Below, one piece after another: positions 5,997-13,058 of a stretch of 14,382 nt of DNA. Made by a program: the position numbers and the translations under genes. The notes beneath the pieces are model-generated. The model saw only the letters and a program-made list of their open reading frames with translations, did no database searches and was not told the origin of the DNA. Position 1 is the stretch's first letter. The number at the start of each line of letters is the position of its first letter. The stretch comes from JBBIRM01 sp964517975. Its GTDB lineage: Bacteria; Desulfobacterota; BSN033; UBA1163. The stretch is from positions 1-14,382 of the forward strand of contig CAZFDM010000167.1 of assembly GCA_964517975.1 (NCBI GenBank), read 5' to 3'.

Positions 5997-8285
5997 CTAT
6001 CTCCCTCCCCAATGGATGATTTCTTCTTCAAGTTTAATAAATCCCTTATTCATTCCATATCCAATGAGGCCTGTAATGATTATGGTGGCATACATCTGAG
6101 GGATCTGGTAGGTCATATGGGCATTGTAGATAAGGTGACCCAAACCTTTGTCTGTCCCGATGAACATCTCAAGGATAACAACGATAATGAGTGTTAGAGA
6201 GAGGGCGGTCCTTAACCCAGCAGTGATGTAGGGAAGGGCATCTGGAAGGATAACCCTTAAGAAGATATAGGTCTTAGTCGCCTTCATGGTCTCCGCTACC
6301 ATCTGCCTTGTCTTTGAGGAATTTCTAACACCATAGAGGGTATTGATGGTAATGACCAAACTACAAGAGAAGATCACAATGGCGATCTTTGCCGCATCCC
6401 CAATCCCAAAGGCAAGCATAAAAAGTGGAAAGAGGGAGGTTGCTGGGAATCCCCTGAAAAACTCAATGACAAACTCCAATGAGTTGTAGACTTTCTCCCA
6501 ATATCCAACCACCACCCCAAGGGGAATCCCAAAAAGGATGGCCATCAGATATCCACTAAACATCCGGTAAATCGTCTTTCCGATATGGGTATAGACCCCA
6601 CTCGAAAGAAGGAGTTCCTTTAATTCAAGAAAGACATTCCATGGAGAAGGAAGAAAAAAGGGGTTGACCCATTTGAAGGTTGAGATCATGTACCAGATCA
6701 GGATCAAAGCCAATGGGCCTATCAGTGCTTCCCTCTCAGAGATAAAGTCACCCCACTTCTGTAGGGTCGTTTCGGTCGTCCTCAATTGTCTCTTCGCAAT
6801 CTTACCTGTTCTCGATTTGGGAAGCGAATCCTTGAATTCAAGTTGTCTGGGTATTTTAAAACTTGCAAGCCTCTCTTTACAGAATTTGAGAATCTCCCGG
6901 TGGGTGGCAGTCTCCCCATGTTTCAGGACGACAATCGCCCTAATCACCTGCCCTCTCCTTGAATCTGGGATCCCTACCACAGCAGCCTCCTGGACTTTTG
7001 GGTGATTGAGAAGGACGGTCTCAACCTCCGAAGGATAGACATTCATTCCACCCGTGATGACCATATCATCCGCCCGACCCAGGATGTAGAGATAGCCATC
7101 TTCATCGAATCTTCCCAAATCTCCTGTATAATACCAACCATCCCGAATCTTCTTCGAAGTGGCCTTGGGGTCTTTGAAGTATCCTTTCATGATCTGAGGA
7201 CCGCTGGCAATGATCTCACCGTTCTCCCCCACGCCTAACTCCTTTCCGTCCTGACCGATGATCTTCAGACTGACCCTTGGAACTGCCTTTCCCGCGCTTG
7301 CCATCTTTCGAGGGGCATCTTCCCAATGGGTAAGGGTGAGAAGGGGAGAAGTCTCTGTTGCCCCATAACCTTGGAGTGCCCGTAAATGTGGATAACGTTC
7401 GTTGAAGTCTATCATCAACTGTTCTGGAACAACGGTGCCCATCATGGCTGCTATCCTCAGGCTTGAACAATCGTATCTTTCCCAGTGCGGGACATTCAGA
7501 ATCAACTGAAAAATGGGAGGGACTGCATTGAAGACCGTAATCCGATGGTTCTGGATAGCATCGAGAATCTTTTTGGGTGTCATCTCATCCACAATCGACA
7601 CACTCATCCCCGACTCTACCATCAGATTCATCACGATCGGGCCAGTAATATGGGATATGGGAAGAACCAGACCGAAGGTGTCTGAATCGGAAAAGGGAAG
7701 GGCATGGTGCATCGATTCAGGAAAATAGTTAAAGTGATCATTGGTAAGGACGACCCCTTTCGATCTCCCAGTAGTGCCAGAGGTGTAGAGATAGAGGGAT
7801 TCGTCCTCCTCGGACAAGGGTATCGAAATCTTTTGAGAGGACTCCTTTTTAATGATCTCTTCATAGGAATGCCAGTCTTTGATCTCTTCACCCTCGGAGC
7901 CTGTAACCACCACATGTTTCAGGGTGGGAACCGTTTTGGTGACCCGATCAATGAAAACCTTCTGCCTCATGGTTGTGATGATGGCAGAAACCTCTGCCTC
8001 TTGAAAGAGTGGCTCCATCTCTGCCGGGCTTAGTCGAAAATCAAGAACGACCGCGATGGCCCCGATTTTCAAAATGGCAAAATAGGCCACACAGAACTCG
8101 GGGCAGTTTTGGAAAAGAAGAACCACCCGATCTCCTTTTTTGATGCCAAGGTTGAGGAGACGATTAGCCAACTGATTGGACATCGTGTTGAGATCGGAGA
8201 AAGTGATCCTCTCCTCTTTAAAAAGAAGGGCAACTTTGTTGGGCCTCTCTATGGCTTGTCTTTCAAGAAACTCTCTGACGATCAT
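5997..8285 (-). CDS. Fused acyl-CoA synthetase (AMP-forming) and ABC importer permease
   Basis: This is one continuous 762-codon frame. Residues 1-502 form a full class I adenylate-forming ligase: P-loop LYTSGTTGRSKG (166-177), GYGATETSP (307-315), YYTGDLGRFDEDGY (385-398), the hinge GRADDMVITGG (403-413) and C-terminal catalytic Lys495 in SRTGKIAKR. It should join an organic acid to CoA through an acyl-AMP. After a linker of about 18 residues, residues 521-762 are an SsuC/TauC-like permease: first membrane helix from 521, FLPSPWNVF (544-552), about six helices, and an EAA-loop region ending VILPDALPYI (678-687). The EAA loop is atypical, with Lys668 at the usual Gly position. Permeases of this family normally begin in the cytosol, so the ligase would face the cytoplasm. 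No stop codon separates the two parts, and no ATG precedes the first helix. The start at 8285 has only a weak ribosome site. An artificial join by a sequencing indel cannot be excluded. Confidence 0.88.
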   Translation of the reverse strand: MIVREFLERQAIERPNKVALLFKEERITFSDLNTMSNQLANRLLNLGIKKGDRVVLLFQNCPEFCVAYFAILKIGAIAVVLDFRLSPAEMEPLFQEAEVSAIITTMRQKVFIDRVTKTVPTLKHVVVTGSEGEEIKDWHSYEEIIKKESSQKISIPLSEEDESLYLYTSGTTGRSKGVVLTNDHFNYFPESMHHALPFSDSDTFGLVLPISHITGPIVMNLMVESGMSVSIVDEMTPKKILDAIQNHRITVFNAVPPIFQLILNVPHWERYDCSSLRIAAMMGTVVPEQLMIDFNERYPHLRALQGYGATETSPLLTLTHWEDAPRKMASAGKAVPRVSLKIIGQDGKELGVGENGEIIASGPQIMKGYFKDPKATSKKIRDGWYYTGDLGRFDEDGYLYILGRADDMVITGGMNVYPSEVETVLLNHPKVQEAAVVGIPDSRRGQVIRAIVVLKHGETATHREILKFCKERLASFKIPRQLEFKDSLPKSRTGKIAKRQLRTTETTLQKWGDFISEREALIGPLALILIWYMISTFKWVNPFFLPSPWNVFLELKELLLSSGVYTHIGKTIYRMFSGYLMAILFGIPLGVVVGYWEKVYNSLEFVIEFFRGFPATSLFPLFMLAFGIGDAAKIAIVIFSCSLVITINTLYGVRNSSKTRQMVAETMKATKTYIFLRVILPDALPYITAGLRTALSLTLIIVVILEMFIGTDKGLGHLIYNAHMTYQIPQMYATIIITGLIGYGMNKGFIKLEEEIIHWGGR

Positions 8286-8317
8286 AAAAAATTGCCACTA
8301 CTCATGGAATCCATTTT

Positions 8318-8345
8318 GGAATCATTTATCACATCCCCTGATTCC
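8318..8345. promoter_or_regulatory. Operator-like inverted repeat upstream of the ligase-permease gene
   Basis: GGAATCA at 8318-8324 is repeated inverted as TGATTCC at 8339-8345, with 14 bases between the perfect 7-bp arms. A further GGAATC half-site occurs at 8306-8311. The dyad sits between the possible -10 element (8356-8361) and the start codon, a common place for a repressor site. It is pattern only; no regulator gene is adjacent. Confidence 0.35.
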
Positions 8346-8355
8346 GGTTCATATA

Positions 8356-8384
8356 TTGATATTATCCTATTTTAAATAAGTCAA
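8356..8384 (-). promoter_or_regulatory. Possible promoter for the ligase-permease-importer operon
   Basis: Read on the minus strand, TTGACT (8379-8384) is followed after 17 bases by TATCAA (8356-8361). The -35 is five of six to consensus and the -10 four of six. Transcription would start near 8349, leaving a leader of about 65 bases that contains the inverted repeat at 8318-8345. The 129-bp gap has no clear terminator for the preceding MFS gene, so readthrough is also possible. Confidence 0.35.
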
Positions 8385-8414
8385 TACCCCTGGCTTAAAA
8401 ATCCACCCTCATGA

Positions 8415-9779
8415 TTAGAGGATAGGCCTCTTCTTCTCCTCCATTCCCTTCTTTTCATCCACCGTCCAGAGGATAGATAAACCTACGATAAAAAAGAGAA
8501 GAACAGAAAGGATGCCCGATTGAACACTCCCTGTTAAGGCGATCAGAATTCCATAGATCAGAGGTCCAAAGATAGAGGCAAATTTTCCAGACACCGCATA
8601 GAAACCAAAAAACTCTGCACTGTTGGCCTCAGGGGTAAAGGTCCCTTGAAGGGAACGGGAGGCAGATTGACTGCCTCCCATCACCAATCCGGCCAGGATG
8701 CCTAAGAACCAGTATTCTGTCTTTGGCTTCCAGAAGATTCCTAAACGAAAGGCCCACAAGACAATGATGGACCACCCTACCAAAGAGATGATGATAGTCT
8801 TCTTATTTCCGATTTTATCGGCCAGATATCCAAAGATCAGAGACCCCATAAAGGCGATCCCCTGAATCATCAAAAAATAGAGGATGATCTCATCGGTCTT
8901 CATCCCTAAGACTTCAGCACCAAAGATCGAGGCCATGACAATGACCGTCTCAATTCCCTCATTGTAGATGAGGTAAGCAATAAGAAACTTGGTCAATTGA
9001 CTGAAGGTCTTGATCCGGCCAAAGGTGTCCAAGAGCCTGTGATAACCTGCCCGGAAAGAAATCTTTTGAGCAATGACTTTCCCTCTCTCTTTCAAAAAGA
9101 GGAAAGTGGGGATCGAAAAGATCAACCACCAGAGTGCTACAGAAAGAAAACAGTCCTGGACAGTAAAAAAACCGTGAGGAAATCCTAACCAGGACGGATA
9201 TTTTAACATGATGAGGTTAAGGGCAAGAAGTGCCCCGCCCCCAATATAACCCAATCCCCATCCTAATCCTGAGATTCGACCGATATTTTGTTCAGTTGAG
9301 ATCTCTGGAAGGAAGGCATTGTAGTAAACATTTCCTCCTGCAAAACCAATGTTGGCAAGGATGAAAAAGATTGCCCCTTCCCAATAATCTCCTTCGTGGA
9401 CAAAATAGAGAAGTCCTGTGAAGACGACTCCAAGATAACAGAAGAACATGAGAAACCGTTTTTTCAATAGGGAGAAGTCAGCCACTGCTCCCAAAAATGG
9501 AGAGGCAACAGCCGAAATGGCCATGCTAAGGGAGAGGCTAAAAGTGAAGAAGGAAGCCCCATGGAGGCGAAATCCAAAAAGGACAACACCCCTTTCCCCT
9601 CCTGCAACAACCGAGGCAAAATACTGGTTGAAGATGACGGCAAGGATGGTGGTGGCAAAAGCCGAGTTGGCAAAATCATACATCGTCCATCCAAAAATCT
9701 CTCGCTTCTGGACGAGGGCGGGCTGATGGGGTGTTGGGGAGATAGGAGGGGTGGTTGGTATCGTTTCTCTGCTCCCCAT
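8415..9779 (-). CDS. MFS transporter, UMF1/Atg22-like family
   Basis: This is a 454-residue integral membrane protein with about twelve hydrophobic helices. GWTMYDFANSAF (about residues 30-41) is the hallmark opening of the UMF1/Atg22-like MFS branch. Other family-like parts are FLGAVADFSLLKKRF between early helices, GFAGGNVYYNAFLPEIS, GRISGLGWGLGYIGGGALL and the later FGYLADKIGNKK loop. The substrate is unknown; Atg22 in yeast exports amino acids from the vacuole, but bacterial members are mostly uncharacterised. The only in-frame start before the family region is the ATG at 9779, preceded by GAGGAG. It gives an unusual Pro/Thr-rich leader of about 22 residues encoded by low-complexity DNA. 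It begins 32 bp after the ABC-2 permease gene and probably shares its transcript. Confidence 0.88.
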   Translation of the reverse strand: MGSRETIPTTPPISPTPHQPALVQKREIFGWTMYDFANSAFATTILAVIFNQYFASVVAGGERGVVLFGFRLHGASFFTFSLSLSMAISAVASPFLGAVADFSLLKKRFLMFFCYLGVVFTGLLYFVHEGDYWEGAIFFILANIGFAGGNVYYNAFLPEISTEQNIGRISGLGWGLGYIGGGALLALNLIMLKYPSWLGFPHGFFTVQDCFLSVALWWLIFSIPTFLFLKERGKVIAQKISFRAGYHRLLDTFGRIKTFSQLTKFLIAYLIYNEGIETVIVMASIFGAEVLGMKTDEIILYFLMIQGIAFMGSLIFGYLADKIGNKKTIIISLVGWSIIVLWAFRLGIFWKPKTEYWFLGILAGLVMGGSQSASRSLQGTFTPEANSAEFFGFYAVSGKFASIFGPLIYGILIALTGSVQSGILSVLLFFIVGLSILWTVDEKKGMEEKKRPIL

Positions 9780-9811
9780 CTCCTTATCTCCTCATCTTCT
9801 CATCATCTTTT

Positions 9812-10783
9812 TCAGACGGTACGAATCTCCTGACGCATAAAAATGTAATAGCAGATTCCAAAACAGAGAAAGGTAAGGGCAATGATAGAAATCAGATGGG
9901 GAAGGACAATGATCATACTTTGGAAAAGGGGAAGGGGATTTTGAAAACGGGTTAGGGAAAGCCTTTCCAGAGGCCCCATTAAGATGAGACCTCTGGTTGT
10001 CTTTCTCATGGGATCGAGAATCGTGTTGGTCGCCTCACTGTAAAGGGTCATCGGAGAGAAGGAGGAGGCGATCCGTTGCACCCTTTCATGTTTGAGGATG
10101 ATCTCAGGATCGACCTGAGTCCCGCTCTGAGGGATTGGAGCGACCGCATCGGCCAAAACCCCTGCACCCAAACCAACGAAAAAAGAGAAAAAGATCCAAA
10201 CCGCGAGAGAGGCAAGGGCGGAGGTGGCTGTACTCCTGAAAATAACTGAAAACAGAATCGATATACCCAACCATAAGGCGATGTAGAGAATACTGATGAT
10301 GAGATAGATGAGAAGGCGTAAAACCTCTTCAGAACCAGGGACCACTCCAATCAACCTCAGACCAAGGCCTGAAATGATGAGGACAATTGCGACCAGGACA
10401 ATGGCGATGGTAACCACTCCGGTCAGAAATTTTGCATTAATGATGGAATCGCGGTAGATCGGCTGAGAGACCAGTTTACTGAGGGTGCGTGAAACTCTTT
10501 CCCGATTGATGGAGTCAAACCCTAAGATAATGCCAATGAGAGGGCCAAAAAAACCGATAAATTGAACAAAGGAGAAGAGTTTTCCTGTTGCTGTGAAAAG
10601 GAGCAGAAAGATAAGGGTGGGTTTCGCCATTCCCTTCAACTCCTCCTGAATGCCCATCCCTACCATCGAAGCAATAATCACCCCCACCATGACGATCAAG
10701 GCTGAGATCAGAAGAAACCGTGTACTGCTAAAATGATCCTCCATCTCCTTTCGGAATATGGTGAAGATCCCTCTTAACATCAT
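9812..10783 (-). CDS. ABC-2 type transporter permease (NosY-like)
   Basis: This is a membrane subunit of an export-type ABC system. After a short cytosolic segment (RGIFTIFRKEMEDHF, typical of ABC-2 permeases) come about six hydrophobic helices, and a large loop at about residues 215-260 lies between the fifth helix and the last. The motif GFDSINRERVSRTLSKLVSQPIYR, about residues 88-111, is the usual coupling region of this type and follows the second helix. It partners the ATPase encoded just upstream: the two genes overlap by four bases (ATGA), a sign of translational coupling. Two adjacent ATG codons begin the gene (10783 and 10780); AAGGAGG lies one base before the first and four before the second, so the second may be used. 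The exported substrate is unknown. Confidence 0.88.
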   Translation of the reverse strand: MMLRGIFTIFRKEMEDHFSSTRFLLISALIVMVGVIIASMVGMGIQEELKGMAKPTLIFLLLFTATGKLFSFVQFIGFFGPLIGIILGFDSINRERVSRTLSKLVSQPIYRDSIINAKFLTGVVTIAIVLVAIVLIISGLGLRLIGVVPGSEEVLRLLIYLIISILYIALWLGISILFSVIFRSTATSALASLAVWIFFSFFVGLGAGVLADAVAPIPQSGTQVDPEIILKHERVQRIASSFSPMTLYSEATNTILDPMRKTTRGLILMGPLERLSLTRFQNPLPLFQSMIIVLPHLISIIALTFLCFGICYYIFMRQEIRTV

Positions 10784-11532
10784 GCCTCCTTAAAATATTT
10801 CATATAAATTTCTTCAAGGGTATAGTGCTCTTTATCCACGCCCAATTTTTTCTTCCCCAACTCTTCAATAGGCCCAACGGCCACAAGATTTCCATTGATC
10901 ATGATTCCAACCCGGTCACATATTCTCTGGACCTGATCAAGCAGGTGGGAAGAGAGAAAGATGGTGATCTGCCTTTCTCGACTGAGAGAACGGATGAGGT
11001 CGAGCATCCGATTGGTTCCATCAGGGTCAAGGCCAATAGTGGGTTCATCAAGGAAAAGAAGCTTGGGTTCCTTGAGAAGGACTTCAGCAATCCCTAAACG
11101 CTGCCTCATTCCCTTGGAGTAGGTTCCAACCTTCTTTTTGGCCTCTTCCAAGAGACCGACTAAATGGAGTACCTCATCAATCCTCTTTGAAGAAACAGAA
11201 TCGGGGATATGATTCAATCGGGCAATATATTGGAGATTCTGCCTTGCATCCATATCATCATAAAATCCCACATTTTCAGGAAGGTATCCAACCCTCTCCT
11301 TCACACGAATCGGTTCTCTTGAAGGATCAAAACCACAAATCTTAGCACTTCCAGAGGTCGGCTCCGTCAGCCCAAGGAACATCAGGAGAGTCGTTGTCTT
11401 CCCCGCTCCATTGGGACCTAAAAAACCGAATATCTCCCCTTCAAAAATCTGAAGGGAGAGGTTGTTCACAGCGATCTGTGACCCATAGGTCTTTGTCAAT
11501 CCTTCTGCAATAATGATGGGTTGTTCTTCCAC
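10780..11532 (-). CDS. ABC-2 type transporter ATP-binding protein
   Basis: This is the nucleotide-binding subunit paired with the downstream ABC-2 permease. Counting from the chosen start, it has Walker A GPNGAGKTT (39-47), signature YSKGMRQRLGIAEVLL (138-153, the KGM variant of export-type CcmA/NosF-like ATPases), Walker B LLFLDEPTIGLDP (158-170) and switch His196 in SSHLL. I chose GTG at 11532 because it lies one base after the stop of the upstream gene and has GGAG about 10 bases before it, and because the protein then begins with the usual strand before 'LTKTYG'. A longer frame from GTG at 11565 would overlap the upstream gene by 32 bp and add 11 residues with no family match. The context (NEW3 protein, ATPase, permease) suggests one export or envelope-remodelling complex. 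Confidence 0.92.
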   Translation of the reverse strand: MEEQPIIIAEGLTKTYGSQIAVNNLSLQIFEGEIFGFLGPNGAGKTTTLLMFLGLTEPTSGSAKICGFDPSREPIRVKERVGYLPENVGFYDDMDARQNLQYIARLNHIPDSVSSKRIDEVLHLVGLLEEAKKKVGTYSKGMRQRLGIAEVLLKEPKLLFLDEPTIGLDPDGTNRMLDLIRSLSRERQITIFLSSHLLDQVQRICDRVGIMINGNLVAVGPIEELGKKKLGVDKEHYTLEEIYMKYFKEA

Positions 11533-11533
11533 C

Positions 11534-12751
11534 TTATCTTCTCCCCAAATAGATGAATAGGGCACTCAACCCTGCAATCACAAAGAGGATGACTCCAATG
11601 CCAATCCACCCCCAAGCAGTTGAGGCTTTGACAGTGACCCTCATCTCAACGGTCTTATCCGATTTTTCTCCATTGACCATACAACCCACCGAATAATCTC
11701 CCACCAAGGCTTGAGGGGCTGGTTTCACCGTCACCTCAACCTGTTTTAAGGCATTGGGTTCAAGGGCATCGATCTTTTCAGGTTTAAACTCCACCTCCCA
11801 GTTTTCAGGTTTGAAGGAAGAGAAAGTAATGTTTCGATTCACTGCGGAACCTGTATTTTTCACAAAAAGGGAGAAATTGGCGGGTTTGCCAGGAAAGGCT
11901 TCAAGGGATAGAATCCCGGTAGGAGTTCCTGCATCGAGTTTGTAAATACCTGTCAGAATGACCATCAACCTTACCTCTGCCTTCTGCTCTCCCGAGCTGA
12001 TGCTGACCAGAATGGGATATTCACCCGATCTTGCCTCCCTCCATGGAGAAACCTCCACAGCGACTGACTGGCTTGATCCCCCTTTGATACGGAGGCTTGA
12101 GATCTGCTTTGTTTCATAAGAAGGTTTAAAAGTAATCTCCCATTTCTCAGGCCCAACGGCGGAGAGGTTAAACGTTCGGTCAGCCTCACTTTTGTTCATC
12201 ACATCTAAAGAAAATTCAAACTTTGCATCAGTTGGACCTCTTAAGACCGGATAAGAGGTGGTGATTTGAATATCATCCGCTCCAGGGGTCCTCTCCCTTA
12301 CTGTCACCGTGAGTTTATGGGAGGAGGTAAACTTACCATCTTCGGTTTGAGCATCAAACTGGAATACATAAGTGCCAAGGGTAACCGTCTTATCGGGTTC
12401 AAGCGTTAGGGTCAGATTCTTCGATTTCCCATTGGGGACATAAGCCCCTGAAACCTGAAAATCTGCTCCCTTCAGTTTCGCCTTCCATCCTTTGGGGATC
12501 GCAGAGAGTTTGACCTCAATGGTCTCATCGGTCCGTCCTTGATTCACAAGATTCAGGTCCATTCGGACGGTCTCCCCTTTTGCCACAATGACTCCAGAAT
12601 ATTCTGGGAAGATGGCAATTCCCCTCTCTGGTCTTGTATCCTTCTTTTCCTCCTTCTCCTCTGAGGCGGTTACAAAACAGGGAATGAGAAAAGAAAGAAG
12701 AAGAACTAAAAATAAAAACCCTATGATCTTACCTCGTGTTAATCCTCTCAT
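11534..12751 (-). CDS. Membrane-anchored protein with three NEW3-like Ig domains
   Basis: This is a 405-residue envelope protein. It has a basic N-terminus and hydrophobic signal (about 8-29), a charged Glu/Lys stretch (31-43), then three beta-rich repeats at about 45-152, 160-266 and 270-376, and a C-terminal helix (382-401) followed by YLGRR, a stop-transfer signal. The repeats share a Trp-centred motif: PKGWKAKLKG, PEKWEITFKP and PENWEVEFKP. Each contains the 'V-N-G or K-N-T-G' turn and Y-x-F/V strands expected of the NEW3 (alpha-galactosidase-associated) domain. The domains would face the periplasm. Genes of this kind are often next to ABC-2 exporters, and here the ATPase starts one base after the stop. 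It may be an accessory or substrate-holding subunit of that exporter; the exact role is unknown. A strong GAGGAGGT ribosome site precedes the start. Confidence 0.87.
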   Translation of the reverse strand: MRGLTRGKIIGFLFLVLLLSFLIPCFVTASEEKEEKKDTRPERGIAIFPEYSGVIVAKGETVRMDLNLVNQGRTDETIEVKLSAIPKGWKAKLKGADFQVSGAYVPNGKSKNLTLTLEPDKTVTLGTYVFQFDAQTEDGKFTSSHKLTVTVRERTPGADDIQITTSYPVLRGPTDAKFEFSLDVMNKSEADRTFNLSAVGPEKWEITFKPSYETKQISSLRIKGGSSQSVAVEVSPWREARSGEYPILVSISSGEQKAEVRLMVILTGIYKLDAGTPTGILSLEAFPGKPANFSLFVKNTGSAVNRNITFSSFKPENWEVEFKPEKIDALEPNALKQVEVTVKPAPQALVGDYSVGCMVNGEKSDKTVEMRVTVKASTAWGWIGIGVILFVIAGLSALFIYLGRR

Positions 12752-12833
12752 AAATCTACCTCCTCAATCGCATTAACCTTAAATTTCGATCTTTAGAATT
12801 TGGGCTGGCCGCTTTGAAGGATTTTTGCACGAA

Positions 12834-12862
12834 TATTTAATCATTTATTATGCCGTTGTCAA
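12834..12862 (-). promoter_or_regulatory. Sigma70-type promoter for the NEW3-ABC-MFS operon
   Basis: On the minus strand a perfect TTGACA (12857-12862) is followed after exactly 17 bases by TAAATA (12834-12839). The perfect -35 and ideal spacing make it the best promoter in the window, although the -10 is weak. Transcription would start near 12827 and leave a leader of about 75 bases before the ATG at 12751. Confidence 0.55.
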
Positions 12863-12867
12863 GTAAA

Positions 12868-12887
12868 TCTTCAGAAAGCTCTGAAGA
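12868..12887. promoter_or_regulatory. Perfect dyad just upstream of the -35 element
   Basis: TCTTCAGA at 12868-12875 is mirrored by TCTGAAGA at 12880-12887, giving 8-bp perfect arms with a four-base spacer. It ends five bases upstream of the -35 of the NEW3 operon promoter, the position expected of an activator or upstream operator site. It could instead be a hairpin, but no T-run follows on either strand. Confidence 0.4.
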
Positions 12888-12927
12888 ATTCTGCAAAAAA
12901 TGGGAAGGTAACCCTTTATGGATTTTA

Positions 12928-13041
12928 GGTAAGGGCCAAGCCCTTACCCTACAAATTGAATTATTAAATATTTTTTGAATATTTTTTAGTAGGGTAAGCC
13001 CTCGTGGCTTACCGAATATCGGTAAGAGTCTCTTTTACCCT
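12928..13041. repeat. Palindromic GGTAAGGG repeats, right-hand cluster
   Basis: A full unit occurs at 12928-12952 (GGTAAGGG, four to five bases, CCCTTACCCTAC). An inverted unit with a different loop (CTCGTGG) lies at 12989-13013, and a degenerate hairpin (GGTAAGAG...TTTTACCC) at 13021-13041. They are the same family as the cluster at 1035-1128, about 12 kb away. The last hairpin lies just beyond the end of the threonine-synthase-like gene and could help end its transcript. Confidence 0.75.
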
Positions 13042-13058
13042 ATTCTTCTCTTTATTCC

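Larger units (their letters stand above)
12752..13058. other. 307-bp intergenic region: promoter, dyad and repeats
   Basis: This gap lies between the NEW3 gene start and the end of the threonine-synthase-like gene. It holds, from the left, the ribosome site GAGGAGGT (12758-12765, minus strand), a sigma70-like promoter (12834-12862), a perfect dyad (12868-12887), and three palindromic GGTAAGGG-type units (12928-12952, 12989-13013 and a degenerate one at 13021-13041). I see no convincing open frame in it. Confidence 0.6.

Noticed and set aside
10780..11565. Longer start (GTG at 11565) for the ABC-2 ATPase.
   Set aside because: It would overlap the NEW3 gene by 32 bp and adds residues without family match; the GTG at 11532 has better ribosome-site spacing and follows the upstream stop by one base.
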